A DNA stretch of 64,000 nucleotides from Desulfocurvus vexinensis DSM 17965 (lineage in GTDB: Bacteria > Desulfobacterota > Desulfovibrionia > Desulfovibrionales > Desulfovibrionaceae), in the NCBI RefSeq assembly GCF_000519125.1, contig NZ_JAEX01000006.1, positions 1-64,000 of the forward strand. The letters are read 5' to 3'. The position numbers and the translations under genes are program-made. Below the pieces are notes generated by a model. It did not search any database, was not told where the DNA came from, and saw only the letters and a program-made list of their open reading frames with translations. The stretch's first letter is position 1. The number at the start of each line of letters is the position of its first letter. Shown here in pieces: positions 34,346-45,316 of the stretch.

Positions 34346-34395
34346 CTCTTCTTCGTTTCTGTAAACAATCTTTTATCCACAAAGGGGACCCCCGC

Positions 34396-36039
34396 ATGAA
34401 CCACTGGTCGAAGCAGAACGACGTGCTTGGCACGACCAACCGCGGCAACGCCATCGAATCCGGCCTGTGTACCCTGTGCCGGGCCGACTGCAAGGGCAAG
34501 TGCGAAACCTGGCTGGCCAGCCTCAAGGGCCGGGAAACCCTCTACCCCCGCGACTTCGGCCTGGTCACCGCCGGCAGCGGCAACACCTGCCACGTGGGCG
34601 TGTCCTACAACGCCCTGCGCATCCAGGGCGCCTGCTACGGCGCGCGCGGCATGAACGGCAACGAGGACAAGGCCCGCTCCGGCGACTGCCTGTTCACCGA
34701 CGTGAACCTGGCCACCTCCTTCGGCAACCAGGTCAAGACCAACTGCCGCCTGCCCTTCATGACCGGCGCCCTGGGCTCGACCTTCATCGCCGCCAAGTAC
34801 TGGAACTCCTTCGCCGTGGGCTGCGCCCTGGCGGGCGTGCCCATCGTGGTCGGCGAAAACGTGGTCGGCGTGGACCGCGCCTCCGAGCTGTCGAGCGGGC
34901 GCATCCAGAGCGCCCCCGAGCTGGAGCGGCGCATCCAGACCTACCTGCGCTACCACGACGGCATGGGCGCCATCATCGTCCAGCTCAACGTCGAGGACAC
35001 GCGCAACGGCGTGGCCGAATACCTGGCCGAGAAGTACGGCGACCGCATCATCATCGAGCTGAAGTGGGGCCAGGGTGCCAAGAACATCGGCGGTGAGATC
35101 GAAGTCACCAGCCTGGACTACGCCCTGTTCCTGAAAAAGCGCGGCTACCTCGTGGACCCCGACCCCGAGAACCCCGGCGTGCGCGAGGCCTTCGCGTCCG
35201 GCGCCGTGCGCTCCTTCGCGCGGCACAGCCGCCTGGGCTACACCGCCCAGGACAGCTACGAGAAGGTCCGCGACGAGTTCATGACCTCAGTGAAATACCT
35301 GCGCAGCCTGGGCTTTGCGCGCATCACCCTCAAGACCGGCTCCTACGGCATGGAAGGCCTGGCCATGGCCATCCGCTTCGCCAGCGAGGCCGGGCTCGAC
35401 CTGCTGACCATGGACGGCTCGGGCGGCGGCACGGGCATGAGCCCCTGGAACATGATGGAGACCTGGGGCGTGCCCAGCGTGCTGCTGCACGCCAAGGCCT
35501 ACGAGTACGCCGCCCTGCTGGCCGCGCGCGGCCAGCGCGTGGTGGACATGAGCTTCGCGGGCGGCTTCGCCAAGGAAAGCAATATCTTCAAGGCCCTGGC
35601 TTTGGGCGCGCCCTTCGTGAAGATGATCTGCATGGGCCGGGCGATGATGATTCCCGGGTTCCTGGGCACCAACATCGAAGGCGCCCTGCACCCCGAGCGC
35701 CGCGAGGCCATCAACGGCAACTGGGACGCCCTGCCCGCCACGGTGGTGGAGCATGGCCGCACCCCCGAGGAGATCTTCGCCGCGTGGCACCAGCTCTCCT
35801 CGCGCCTGGGCAAGGACGAAATGCGCAACGTGCCCTACGGCGCCGTGGCCATCGTCACGCTCATGGACAAGCTCTCCGCCGGGCTCCAGCAGCTGCTGGC
35901 CGGGGCGCGCAAGTTCGACGTGGCCGACATCCGCCGCGAGGACATCACCTCCGCCAACCGCGAAACCGAGCGCGAAACGGGCATCCCCTTCATCACCGAA
36001 GTGGGCGACGAAACCGCACGGCGCATCCTGCTGGGCTAA
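34396..36039 (+). CDS. stand-alone FMN glutamate-synthase-like protein
   Basis: The protein (547 residues) matches the central FMN domain of glutamate synthase (GltB/GltS family: MDGSGGGTGMSPWNMMETWGVPS, FVKMICMGRAMMIPGF, SFAGGFAKESNIFKALALGA). It lacks the glutaminase domain and the NADPH subunit. The N-terminus has four cysteines, CTLCRADCKGKC (25-36, C-x2-C-x3-C-x3-C), which could bind an iron-sulfur cluster. The ATG at 34396 is preceded by AAAGGGG. It is monocistronic with a strong terminator. It may make glutamate from 2-oxoglutarate with ammonia from a partner, or do something else; the electron donor is unknown. Confidence 0.85.
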   Translation: MNHWSKQNDVLGTTNRGNAIESGLCTLCRADCKGKCETWLASLKGRETLYPRDFGLVTAGSGNTCHVGVSYNALRIQGACYGARGMNGNEDKARSGDCLFTDVNLATSFGNQVKTNCRLPFMTGALGSTFIAAKYWNSFAVGCALAGVPIVVGENVVGVDRASELSSGRIQSAPELERRIQTYLRYHDGMGAIIVQLNVEDTRNGVAEYLAEKYGDRIIIELKWGQGAKNIGGEIEVTSLDYALFLKKRGYLVDPDPENPGVREAFASGAVRSFARHSRLGYTAQDSYEKVRDEFMTSVKYLRSLGFARITLKTGSYGMEGLAMAIRFASEAGLDLLTMDGSGGGTGMSPWNMMETWGVPSVLLHAKAYEYAALLAARGQRVVDMSFAGGFAKESNIFKALALGAPFVKMICMGRAMMIPGFLGTNIEGALHPERREAINGNWDALPATVVEHGRTPEEIFAAWHQLSSRLGKDEMRNVPYGAVAIVTLMDKLSAGLQQLLAGARKFDVADIRREDITSANRETERETGIPFITEVGDETARRILLG

Positions 36040-36087
36040 GGCAGACACCAGGGGTGGGGGGGCACCTGACGCCCCGCCCGCCAAATG

Positions 36088-36122
36088 AAAAGGCCGGGCC
36101 CGCAAGGGTCCGGCCTTTTTTC
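36088..36122 (+). terminator. intrinsic terminator of the glutamate-synthase-like gene
   Basis: AAGGCCGGGCCC pairs with GGGTCCGGCCTT around GCAA, followed by six T residues, 49 bp after the stop. Confidence 0.9.
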
Positions 36123-36247
36123 GCCGCTCCGCTCGGGGCGGACCTTCGAGCCCGCCCCCCGTCGCTGCAGGAGCCCCAGGCCGACAAACCCGGCGGGCGC
36201 CCTCTGATCACGCCCGCCGGAAGCGCGCGGACTTTTTCCTCCGGCCC

Positions 36248-36276
36248 TTGACCCGTCTGTTGCCTCACGGTTCATG
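36248..36276 (+). promoter_or_regulatory. possible promoter of the SRPBCC/MerR pair
   Basis: TTGACC (36248-36253), 17-bp spacer, TTCATG (36271-36276), 33 bp upstream of the SRPBCC ATG. The -10 is weak, as expected if the adjacent MerR-family protein must activate it. Confidence 0.3.
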
Positions 36277-36309
36277 CTGCCCCCTCAACCCCAAACCGAG
36301 GAGGACATC

Positions 36310-36819
36310 ATGACCGTCGATTCCAGCCCTGCGCCCGGCGCGCTCCTGGCCCCGCACTGCGATGTGGCGCACGTCATGCGCCTGTGCGCGCCGCCCGACA
36401 GGGTCTTTCCCCTGCTGTGCCCGGTGCGCGAGTACGACTGGATTCCCGACTGGCGCTGCGAGGTGCTGCACGCGCCCCTTGGCGCCGCCGGGCCGGGCTG
36501 CGTGTTCCGCACCGCCTTCCCGGGCGTCGGCACGGAAACCTGGACCTGCGTGCGCTTCGAGCCGCCCCGGGCCATCGAGTACGTGCGCTTCGCCGCCCTG
36601 GGCCTGGTCACGCACCTGACCATCACCCTGGCCCCTGACGGCGCCGGGGGTGCCACGGTCCTGTGGCACAACCGGCTGACCGCCACCACCGACGCCGGGC
36701 GCGACCATCTTGCGGACGGCGTCGAAGCGGAATACCACCGGGAAACGGCGGAGCTGGAGGCCATGCTCGACCACTACCTGCGCACCGGAACCATGCTCCG
36801 GGGCACGGGCACGGCCTGA
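36310..36819 (+). CDS. SRPBCC-domain protein
   Basis: The protein (169 residues) is a helix-grip START/SRPBCC-like protein: HVMRLCAPPDRVFPLLCPVREYDWIPDWRCEVLHAP opens the fold, and the long C-terminal helix AEYHRETAELEAMLDHYL closes it. Such proteins bind hydrophobic ligands. It has ribosome site GAGGAGG. A MerR regulator starts 20 bp downstream, so they are probably one operon, and the pair may sense and handle the same small molecule. The ligand is unknown. Confidence 0.8.
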   Translation: MTVDSSPAPGALLAPHCDVAHVMRLCAPPDRVFPLLCPVREYDWIPDWRCEVLHAPLGAAGPGCVFRTAFPGVGTETWTCVRFEPPRAIEYVRFAALGLVTHLTITLAPDGAGGATVLWHNRLTATTDAGRDHLADGVEAEYHRETAELEAMLDHYLRTGTMLRGTGTA

Positions 36820-36839
36820 ACCCGCCGGGGAGGAGGACC

Positions 36840-37370
36840 ATGGAAACCATCGGGCGCCTGGCCAGGCGCTTCGGCCTGTCGCGCGCGGCACTGCTGCACT
36901 ACGCGAAGATCGGCCTGCTGGATGCCTCGGAGCGCTCCAAGAGCGGCTATCGCCTGTACACGGAGCAGGACGCCGCACGCCTGGAGCGCATCCGCATCTA
37001 CCGCCAGGCCGGGCTGCCCCTGGCGCGCATCGCCGCGCTGCTGGACAGCGAGGACGGAGCCCCGGCCCAGGTGCTCACCGCGCGCCTGGACGAGATCAAC
37101 GCCGACATCGCCCGGCTGCGCGAGCAGCAGCGCTTCATCCTGGGCATCCTGCAAACCCCTGAGGCCCGGCGCAAGGTGCTCATGACCCGCGAGGCCTGGA
37201 CAGGCATCCTCGAGGCCGCAGGCTTCACGGAGCAGGACATGGCCCGCTGGCACGCCGGGTTCGAGCGCAGCGAGCCCGAGCGCCACCAGCAGTTCCTGGA
37301 GTTCCTGTGCATCCCCGCCGACGAGGTGGCGGCCATCCGGGCCTGGTCGCGCCGCTGCGCCCGGCGCTGA
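36840..37370 (+). CDS. MerR-family transcriptional regulator
   Basis: The protein (176 residues) has an N-terminal MerR winged helix (IGRLARRFGLSRAALLHYAKIGLL, then SGYRLYTEQDAARLERIRIYRQAGLPL) and a dimer helix (about 70-105, ending LREQQRFILGIL). The C-terminus (about 110-176) is helical with DMARWHAGFERSEPERHQQFLEFL, unlike the metal-binding MerR tails, so an organic ligand is more likely. It shares an operon with the SRPBCC gene. Confidence 0.9.
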   Translation: METIGRLARRFGLSRAALLHYAKIGLLDASERSKSGYRLYTEQDAARLERIRIYRQAGLPLARIAALLDSEDGAPAQVLTARLDEINADIARLREQQRFILGILQTPEARRKVLMTREAWTGILEAAGFTEQDMARWHAGFERSEPERHQQFLEFLCIPADEVAAIRAWSRRCARR

Positions 37371-37377
37371 AAAACGA

Positions 37378-37402
37378 GGGGCCCGCGCGAGCGGGCCCCT
37401 TT
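37378..37402 (+). terminator. intrinsic terminator of the SRPBCC/MerR operon
   Basis: GGGGCCCGC-GCGA-GCGGGCCCC followed by TTT, directly after the MerR stop, between convergent transcripts. Confidence 0.75.
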
Positions 37403-37496
37403 GCCTGCACCTGCCCCCAGGCGTGGAACGAACAGAATTGCAGCCCTCCGTCTCCCGGTGGGGCCGGGTTGTGAGCGGCCTGCTGACCCGCGCCAA

Positions 37497-40400
37497 CTAG
37501 GCCCCCCCGCCCTCCGCGCGCCGCCACAGGCCTTCCTCGGCCAGGGAGCACAGCACGGGCACCACAACCAGGGTCAGCAGTGTGGCCACCAGCAGGCCGA
37601 AGACCACGGCCACGGCCATGGGGCCCCACCACTGGGCGCTCTCGCTGCCCACGTCCCACGAGAAGCTCAGGAAGTCGAAGCTGACCCCCGTGGCCATGGG
37701 CAACAGGCCGAGGATGGTCGTCACGGCGGTGAGCAGCACCGGGCGGAAGCGCGTGGCCCCGGCCTGCATGAGCGCCTCGCGCACCGCCAGCCCCCGGGCC
37801 CGCAGCTGGTTGAAGTAGTCGATGAGCACGATGGCGTTGTTGACCACCACCCCCGCGAGGCTGATGACGCCGACCCCGGTCATGATCACCGAGAACGACA
37901 TGCCCGTGAGCAGCAGCCCGGCGAACACGCCGATGAGCGACAGGCCCACCGAGGCCAAGATGATCAGCGGGGCCCTAAAGCCGTCGAACTGCGTGACCAG
38001 CACCAGGAAGATCAGGAACAGCGCGGCCACGAAGGCCTTGCCCAGGAAGTCCGAAGCCTCCTGCTGGTCCTGCTTCTCGCCGGTGAAGGAGTAGGAGAAC
38101 CCGCGCGGCAACTCCACGGTGCGCATGATGGCCTCCACGTCGGCCAGCACCTGGCCGGTGGTGCGCCCGCTCACGTCGGCGGACACGGTGACCACGCGCT
38201 TCTGGTCGATGTGCTTGATGCCGCCGATGCCCCCGGCCATCTCCACCGTGGCCAAACTGGTCAGGGGGATGGGCTCGCCGTCGGTGCCCGACACCGTCAG
38301 CCGGGTCAGGCCTTCCAGGCTGCTGCGGTCCTTCCTGGGCAGCTTGGCCACGATGTCATACTCGTCCTTGCCTTCGCGGTAGGAGCCGACCTTGGTACCG
38401 CCCACGGCGGCCTTGACGGTCTGGGCCACGGTGCTGGCGGTCAGGCCCATGAGCGCGGCCTTTTCCTTGTCCACGGCCACGCGGATTTCCGGCTTGCCCT
38501 GGATGTAGTCGGACTGAAGGTCCACCAGCCCGGGCACGCCCTTGATGCGCTCCATGACCAGGGCCACCACCTCGCCCAGGGCCTGCATGTCCGTGCCCTG
38601 GATCTCCATGTTCACCGGCTCGCCCGTGGGCGGGCCCATGGTTTCCTTCTCCACGCGCACGGTGGCGCCGGTGATGGCGGCGGCCAGGGCCGCGCGCAGG
38701 TCGTCCACCAGCGCGGTGGAGGGCCGCGAGCGCTCGTGGAAGTCCTTGAATTCCACGGTGAGCTTGGAGACGTGGGTGCCCGCGTTGGAGCTGCCGAAGG
38801 GGTTGCCGCCCATGGTGCCGACCTGGGTGATGACGTGCAGCACGTCGGGCTCGGCCAGGCACAGGGCCTCGGCCTGGCGCACGATGCGGTCCGACGCTTC
38901 CAGGCTGGTGCCCACGGGGGTCTCGATGTGCACCCAGGCCCGCTCGGGGTCCGACGAGGGCATGAACTCCACCCCGCGCCCGAAGGCCACGAAGGCGCCC
39001 ACCGAGGCCACCAGCAGCACCACGGCCAGCCCGGCCACCGCCAGGCGATGGTCCAGGGCCCGGGCCAGCAGGGCCAGGTAGCGCCGCTGGAGCCATTCCA
39101 GGGCGCGGTCCTGCGGGCGGGAGGCGGCGGTGGCGGCGCGCACGGTCTGGAAGCGCGCCGAAAGCACGGGGTTGACCACCAGGGCCACGAACAGCGAGGC
39201 CGACAGGGCGACCATCACCGTCAGCGGCAGGTAGGACATGAACTGGCCCATGATGCCCGGCCAGAACATCATGGGCACGAAGGCGCCCAGGGTGGTCAGG
39301 GTCGAGGCGATGACCGGCCAGGCCACTTCGTCGGTGCCCGCCTGGGCAGCCTGGGCGCGGTCCGCACCCTCCTGCATGTGGCGGTAGACGTTCTCCACCA
39401 CCACGATGCCGTTGTCCACGAGCATGCCCAGGGCCAGGATCAGGGCGAAGAGCACCACCATGTTCAGGGTGATGCCCAGGGCCTGGAGCACAGCGAAGGT
39501 GATGAGCATGGACAACGGGATGGACAGGGACACGAACAGCGCCGAGCGCCCGCCGATGAACAACAGCACCACGGCCAGCACCAGCACCAGCCCGGAGATG
39601 ATGTTGTTCTCCAGGTCGGCGAACATGCTCTTGATGTCCTCGGACTGGTCGGAGGTCAGGGTCACGGTCAGCGCCGGGGGCATCTCGCCGCGCAGCTCCT
39701 GCACGGCGGCGCGCAGGGCCTCGACGATCTGCACCACGTTCTCGCCGCTGCGCTTGGTGACGGACACGGTGACGCTCTGCTGGCCGTCCATGCGCGCGAT
39801 GGTCTCCTGGTCCTTGGCGGCGTCCTCGATGCTGGCCACGTCGCGCAGGTACACGGGGCGCCCGCCGCGCGTGAAGGCCACCAGCGAGCGGATCTCGTCG
39901 GGGTGCTGGAAGTCCTCGGGCACGCGCACCTGGTAGCGCTGGTCGCCGATGTCCATGGACCCGCCGGGCACGTTGACGTTGCCCTCGGTGACCGCCGTGA
40001 GCAGGCTGGAAAAGGGCATGCGGTAGAAGGCCACGCGGTCCAGGTCGAAGAGCACGTGGATCTCGCGCTCCAGCCCGCCCAGGACGCTGGCGTCCAGCAC
40101 GCCGGGCACGGCCTCGAAGCGGTCCTCGAACGATTCGGCCAGCACCTTGAGCCGCTTGAGGCTGAAGGGCCCGGAGAGCACGACGTTGATGATCGGGCGG
40201 TCCGAGAAGTTCATCTCGGCGATGACCGGATCGTCGGGCAGGTCCGCAGGCAGGTCGGACTTGGCCTGGTCCACCTTGTCGCGCACCTTTTGCAAGGCGT
40301 CGTCGATATCGATGTCGGGCAGGAACTTCAGGGCGATGATGCTGGCGCCGTCCTGGGAGATGGAGCGCAGCTCCTCCAGGTCCGACAGGCCCTTGAGCTT

Positions 40401-40607
40401 GCGCTCCAGGGGGATGGTCACCAGCTTTTCCATGTCCTCCGGGGCCACGCCCTCGTAGTCGGTGGTCACGAAGACATAGGGGATGGTCACGTCGGGGTTG
40501 GACTCCAGGGGCAGGGAGCGGTAGGCCACCGCCCCGGCCAGGGCCAGGAACACGGTGAGCACCAGCACCGCCGACTTGCGGGCCAGGGCTGCGCGGTTGA
40601 CGATCAT
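37497..40607 (-). CDS. RND-family multidrug efflux permease
   Basis: The protein (1036 residues) is an inner-membrane proton-driven pump of the HAE1/AcrB type, with twelve helices in two halves and two large periplasmic loops. GMLVDNGIVVVENVYRHMQEG is the helix-4 signature with the aspartate that carries protons, and VISLAGVVVNNAIVLIDYFNQL is the matching helix-10 motif. It starts at the ATG 40607 and overlaps the adaptor gene by 4 bp (ATGA). With the TetR regulator and the adaptor it makes a complete efflux operon except for the outer membrane channel, which is not in this window. Confidence 0.94.
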   Translation of the reverse strand: MIVNRAALARKSAVLVLTVFLALAGAVAYRSLPLESNPDVTIPYVFVTTDYEGVAPEDMEKLVTIPLERKLKGLSDLEELRSISQDGASIIALKFLPDIDIDDALQKVRDKVDQAKSDLPADLPDDPVIAEMNFSDRPIINVVLSGPFSLKRLKVLAESFEDRFEAVPGVLDASVLGGLEREIHVLFDLDRVAFYRMPFSSLLTAVTEGNVNVPGGSMDIGDQRYQVRVPEDFQHPDEIRSLVAFTRGGRPVYLRDVASIEDAAKDQETIARMDGQQSVTVSVTKRSGENVVQIVEALRAAVQELRGEMPPALTVTLTSDQSEDIKSMFADLENNIISGLVLVLAVVLLFIGGRSALFVSLSIPLSMLITFAVLQALGITLNMVVLFALILALGMLVDNGIVVVENVYRHMQEGADRAQAAQAGTDEVAWPVIASTLTTLGAFVPMMFWPGIMGQFMSYLPLTVMVALSASLFVALVVNPVLSARFQTVRAATAASRPQDRALEWLQRRYLALLARALDHRLAVAGLAVVLLVASVGAFVAFGRGVEFMPSSDPERAWVHIETPVGTSLEASDRIVRQAEALCLAEPDVLHVITQVGTMGGNPFGSSNAGTHVSKLTVEFKDFHERSRPSTALVDDLRAALAAAITGATVRVEKETMGPPTGEPVNMEIQGTDMQALGEVVALVMERIKGVPGLVDLQSDYIQGKPEIRVAVDKEKAALMGLTASTVAQTVKAAVGGTKVGSYREGKDEYDIVAKLPRKDRSSLEGLTRLTVSGTDGEPIPLTSLATVEMAGGIGGIKHIDQKRVVTVSADVSGRTTGQVLADVEAIMRTVELPRGFSYSFTGEKQDQQEASDFLGKAFVAALFLIFLVLVTQFDGFRAPLIILASVGLSLIGVFAGLLLTGMSFSVIMTGVGVISLAGVVVNNAIVLIDYFNQLRARGLAVREALMQAGATRFRPVLLTAVTTILGLLPMATGVSFDFLSFSWDVGSESAQWWGPMAVAVVFGLLVATLLTLVVVPVLCSLAEEGLWRRAEGGGA

Positions 40608-41701
40608 TGCACCACCACCCGCGTACCTTCCTCCACGGAACCCTGCCCGGCGACGATGAGATTCTCGCCCGGCTCAAGGCCCGAGAGCACCTGCACCACC
40701 CCGCCCTGGACCACGCCCAGCTCCACCGTGCGCGCCCGGACCACGCCGCCATCCTCCACGAAGAGCATCCGCTCGCCGCCCTTGTCCTGCACCGAGGAAA
40801 GCGGCACGGCCACGGCGTCCGCGATCTCGCGGCGCAAAAACGACGCCCGCGCGAGCATCCCGGGGCGGATGGCGCCGTCGGCGTTGTCCACCAGCACCCG
40901 GGCGGAGAAGGTGCGCGTGGCGCTGTCGGCCTTGGCGGACACGAAATCCACCCGGCCCCGCCAGCTGCGCCCCGGCCAGGCGTCCACGGTCACGTCGGCC
41001 TCGCTGCCCGGGCTCAGGTAGCGCACGTCCAGCTCGGGCACGCTGACGATGACGCGCACCACGTCGCGGTTGACCAGCCGCAGAAGCTGCTGGCCCACGG
41101 AGACGAACTCGCCGGGGTCGGCGTCCAGGCTCTCCACCACGCCGGAGATGGGCGCGCGCACCTGGCCCTGGGCGAAGTCCGCACGGGCCTCGGCCACGCT
41201 GGCGCGGGCCACTTCCATGGCCGTGCGCGATTCGTCCAGCTCCTCGCGCGAAAGCACGCTCTCCTGGAAAAGCTGCTCGCGGCGGCGGGCCTGGGCCTCG
41301 GCCAGGCGGCTGGACAGCTCGGCCTGCTCCAGCTTGGCGCGTTTGGCCGCCACGTCGATGCGCATGAGCGTTTCGCCCTGCTCCACGCGCTGGCCCTCCA
41401 CGGGGCCGACCCATTCCACGACGCCGTCGGTCTCCGACGAGAGCACCACGTCGGCGTCAGGCTCGGTTTCGCCGGGCAGGGTCAGCACGTCGCGCAGCAC
41501 GACGGGCTCCACCCGCTGCACGCGCACCTGGACCCGGTGCTCGGCCTCCTGCTCCGCCCCGGCCCCGGGGGCCGGGGCCGGGCCCTTGTCCGTGCAGCCA
41601 GCCAGCGCCAGCCCGAGGCCCAGGGCCCCGGCGGCGAGATACGCGGCCACGGCCCGCACGATACGGGCGGCCCGGGCGGGCGCGCCGTCATATGTCGTCA
41701 T
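40604..41701 (-). CDS. RND efflux periplasmic adaptor lipoprotein
   Basis: The protein (365 residues) is a membrane-fusion protein linking the RND pump to an outer membrane channel. It has a signal with lipobox LALAGC, so it is anchored by lipid in the inner membrane. The lipoyl/barrel halves are WVGPVEGQRVEQGETLMRID and VRAPISGVVESLDADPGEFV, flanking a coiled-coil hairpin (KLEQAELSSRLAEAQARRRE). The ATG overlaps the TetR stop by 14 bases, suggesting coupled translation. Confidence 0.92.
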   Translation of the reverse strand: MTTYDGAPARAARIVRAVAAYLAAGALGLGLALAGCTDKGPAPAPGAGAEQEAEHRVQVRVQRVEPVVLRDVLTLPGETEPDADVVLSSETDGVVEWVGPVEGQRVEQGETLMRIDVAAKRAKLEQAELSSRLAEAQARRREQLFQESVLSREELDESRTAMEVARASVAEARADFAQGQVRAPISGVVESLDADPGEFVSVGQQLLRLVNRDVVRVIVSVPELDVRYLSPGSEADVTVDAWPGRSWRGRVDFVSAKADSATRTFSARVLVDNADGAIRPGMLARASFLRREIADAVAVPLSSVQDKGGERMLFVEDGGVVRARTVELGVVQGGVVQVLSGLEPGENLIVAGQGSVEEGTRVVVQ

Positions 41702-42353
41702 TGCCGTTCTCCTTCATCGCCCGGAGCCCTCCCAGGGCGAAGCGTGTCATGTGCGCGGCCACACGGTCGATCTCGCCGTCCTTGGCCAGCGCGAGGGAAA
41801 AAAAACCGGGGTCGGAAACAAAGCCCAGGAAATAGATGACCACCTGGGCCAGGCAGCTGTCCACGGCGTCGCGCAGCCGGGTACCCTCCACGGGCCCCAG
41901 CTCCGCATGCACCAGGGGGCGCAGGTGGGCCTCCATGGTCGTATAGTTGCGCATGCTTTCCGGCGACTGGGCAAGCCCCGCCTGGATCAGCTCGCCCAGC
42001 CAGACCCTGGCCCGGCCATAGGCCGCCTGGGGGTCGCTGGCGCCCCGGAACAGGCGCAGCAGCATGGCGCGGTAGAAACCGCGCAGCCGCTCGGCCACCG
42101 GGGCCTCCGGGGCCGCAAGCCCCCCGTCCAGGGGAAAGCGCGCCTCGGCTTCGGCCTGCCAGGCCTGGAGCACCATGCGGTACAGCTCGCGCTTGTCGCG
42201 GAAATGGTAGTTCACGGCGGCCACGTTGGCCTGGGCCTGGGCGCAGATGCCGCGCACGGTAGCCTTCTCGAAACCTTCCTGGGCGAACACGTCCGAGGCG
42301 GCGGCCAGAATCCTGTCCCTGGTCGGGGCCGGCACCGTTTCGCTGACGCTCAT
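41688..42353 (-). CDS. TetR-family regulator of the efflux operon
   Basis: The protein (221 residues) has a TetR helix-turn-helix (ILAAASDVFAQEGFEKATVRGICAQAQANVAAVNYHFRDKREL, residues 15-58) and a C-terminal domain of the CecR/DUF1956 kind (YGRARVWLGELIQAG, HAELGPVEGTRLRDAVDSC). It is the first gene of its operon and is preceded by ribosome site CAGGAG and by a promoter overlapped by a dyad, so it probably represses itself and the pump and is released by a drug-like ligand. Confidence 0.92.
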   Translation of the reverse strand: MSVSETVPAPTRDRILAAASDVFAQEGFEKATVRGICAQAQANVAAVNYHFRDKRELYRMVLQAWQAEAEARFPLDGGLAAPEAPVAERLRGFYRAMLLRLFRGASDPQAAYGRARVWLGELIQAGLAQSPESMRNYTTMEAHLRPLVHAELGPVEGTRLRDAVDSCLAQVVIYFLGFVSDPGFFSLALAKDGEIDRVAAHMTRFALGGLRAMKENGNDDI

Positions 42354-42393
42354 GGCAACACTCCTGATGGATCTTGAACTCTCTTAAAACAGC

Positions 42394-42414
42394 GTTTCAA
42401 TTTTAGTTTGAAGC
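42394..42414. promoter_or_regulatory. probable TetR operator
   Basis: Imperfect palindrome GTTTCAA-N7-TTGAAGC immediately downstream of the -10 of the TetR promoter, where bound repressor would block transcription. Confidence 0.6.
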
Positions 42415-42443
42415 CATGTATGAATTCGGGCAGGGAAAGTCAA
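42415..42443 (-). promoter_or_regulatory. promoter of the TetR-RND operon
   Basis: Minus-strand TTGACT (42438-42443), 17-bp spacer, TACATG (42415-42420). It lies about 62 bp upstream of the tetR ATG and abuts the dyad at 42394. Confidence 0.65.
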
Positions 42444-42774
42444 GGCAGGGAATGTTAAGATTAGTCATGGCCTTATATTCCGGAAGGATAGGCCAACGCG
42501 GCGCCACAAGCCGCGCCGGAGCCGCGCGGTGGGCTATACAATTGCGCCGTGATGATTTACAGCCCAATGGATGCGTACGCCGCGACCTGGGGCCGCGGCG
42601 CGCGCGGCCCGGCGGGGCGGGATGGGGCCTGGCCCCCCGGGGCGCCAAAACGCTTCACAGATTCCGTTTTTCAGATTATGAAACCCTGCCCGGCCTGTGG
42701 CCGGCCCAAGGGCGCGCCCGCGTGGTGCGGGCGCCCTCACCAAGGACGCCCCCCCACCCGGTTGCGAGGCACGC
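42444..42774. other. intergenic region upstream of the acyl-CoA ligase
   Basis: This 331-bp stretch has no supported gene. It has a TATACA hexamer at about 42535-42540, with no matching -35, and is GC-rich from 42580 on. The open frame upstream of the ligase start (from 42697) has no ribosome site and is not family-like. Confidence 0.4.
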
Positions 42775-44562
<1,788 letters not shown>

Positions 44563-44609
44563 CCGGGCGCACGGGCGGCTGCCCCCGGGCCGCCCCGCCA
44601 CCAACGCAA

Positions 44610-44640
44610 GCGCCCCGCGCGGCTGTGCCGCGCGGGGCGC
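44610..44640. terminator. hairpin between convergent ligase and azoreductase genes
   Basis: GCGCCCCGCGCGG pairs with CCGCGCGGGGCGC around a short loop. No T-run follows in either direction, so it is a weak bidirectional terminator at best. Confidence 0.45.
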
Positions 44641-44683
44641 TCGGTTGTCGTTGGCCGGGGCGGGCGGCCCGGGCTCCGGGCCC

Positions 44684-45304
44684 CTAGAACCCCCGGGCCA
44701 GCTCCGCCGCGCGGACAATGGCGTCGGAGCGGCGCGCGTCGCGGCCCTCCATGAGCATGCCGTTGGTCGTCGCGCTGACCACGTCGGAGATGCCGATGAA
44801 GCCCAGGATCATGCGCAGCCAGGTGGACTGGTAGTCCCAGGTCTCCACCGGGTTGCCCTCGGGGTAGATGCCGCCGCTGGAGTAGGCCACGAAGGCCTTC
44901 TTGCCTTCGAGCATCCCGAAGTAGCCCTTCTCGTTCATGCCCACGGTGTAGCCGGGCTGCACGAGGATATCGAAGTACTGCTTCAGGCGGTAGGGCACGC
45001 TGAAGTTCCACATGGGCACGGCGAAGGCGTAGCGGTCGAACGACTTGAAGTCGTTGATGATCGCCTCGATCTCGCCCCAGGCCTGCTTCTCGTCCAGGGA
45101 ATGGCCCCGGCCATGCAGGATATTGTACTTGGCCATGATCCGGTCGCCGTCAAAGGGCGGCAGGTCCATCTCGAAGAGGTTGCGGACCACCACCTCGGCC
45201 CCGGGGTTCACGGCCTTCCACTGCTCGACGAAGGCGTCGGCCACGGCCACGGAATGCGAACGCGACCCGCGCGGGGACGCCTTGAGATACAACAGCCTGT
45301 TCAT
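44684..45304 (-). CDS. azoR: FMN-dependent NADH azoreductase
   Basis: The protein (206 residues) is a flavodoxin-fold quinone/azo reductase in the cytoplasm. SPRGSRSHSVAVADAF is the FMN phosphate loop (usually SPRG.S.S), and PMWNFSVPYRLKQYFD is the family hallmark around the FMN ring, followed by ILVQPGYTV. It probably reduces quinones or azo compounds with NADH and helps against electrophile stress. Its leader has five to six tandem 10-bp repeats and a good promoter about 105 bp upstream. The ribosome site is CTAGGAGGAC. Confidence 0.92.
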   Translation of the reverse strand: MNRLLYLKASPRGSRSHSVAVADAFVEQWKAVNPGAEVVVRNLFEMDLPPFDGDRIMAKYNILHGRGHSLDEKQAWGEIEAIINDFKSFDRYAFAVPMWNFSVPYRLKQYFDILVQPGYTVGMNEKGYFGMLEGKKAFVAYSSGGIYPEGNPVETWDYQSTWLRMILGFIGISDVVSATTNGMLMEGRDARRSDAIVRAAELARGF

Positions 45305-45316
45305 CGTGTCCTCCTA

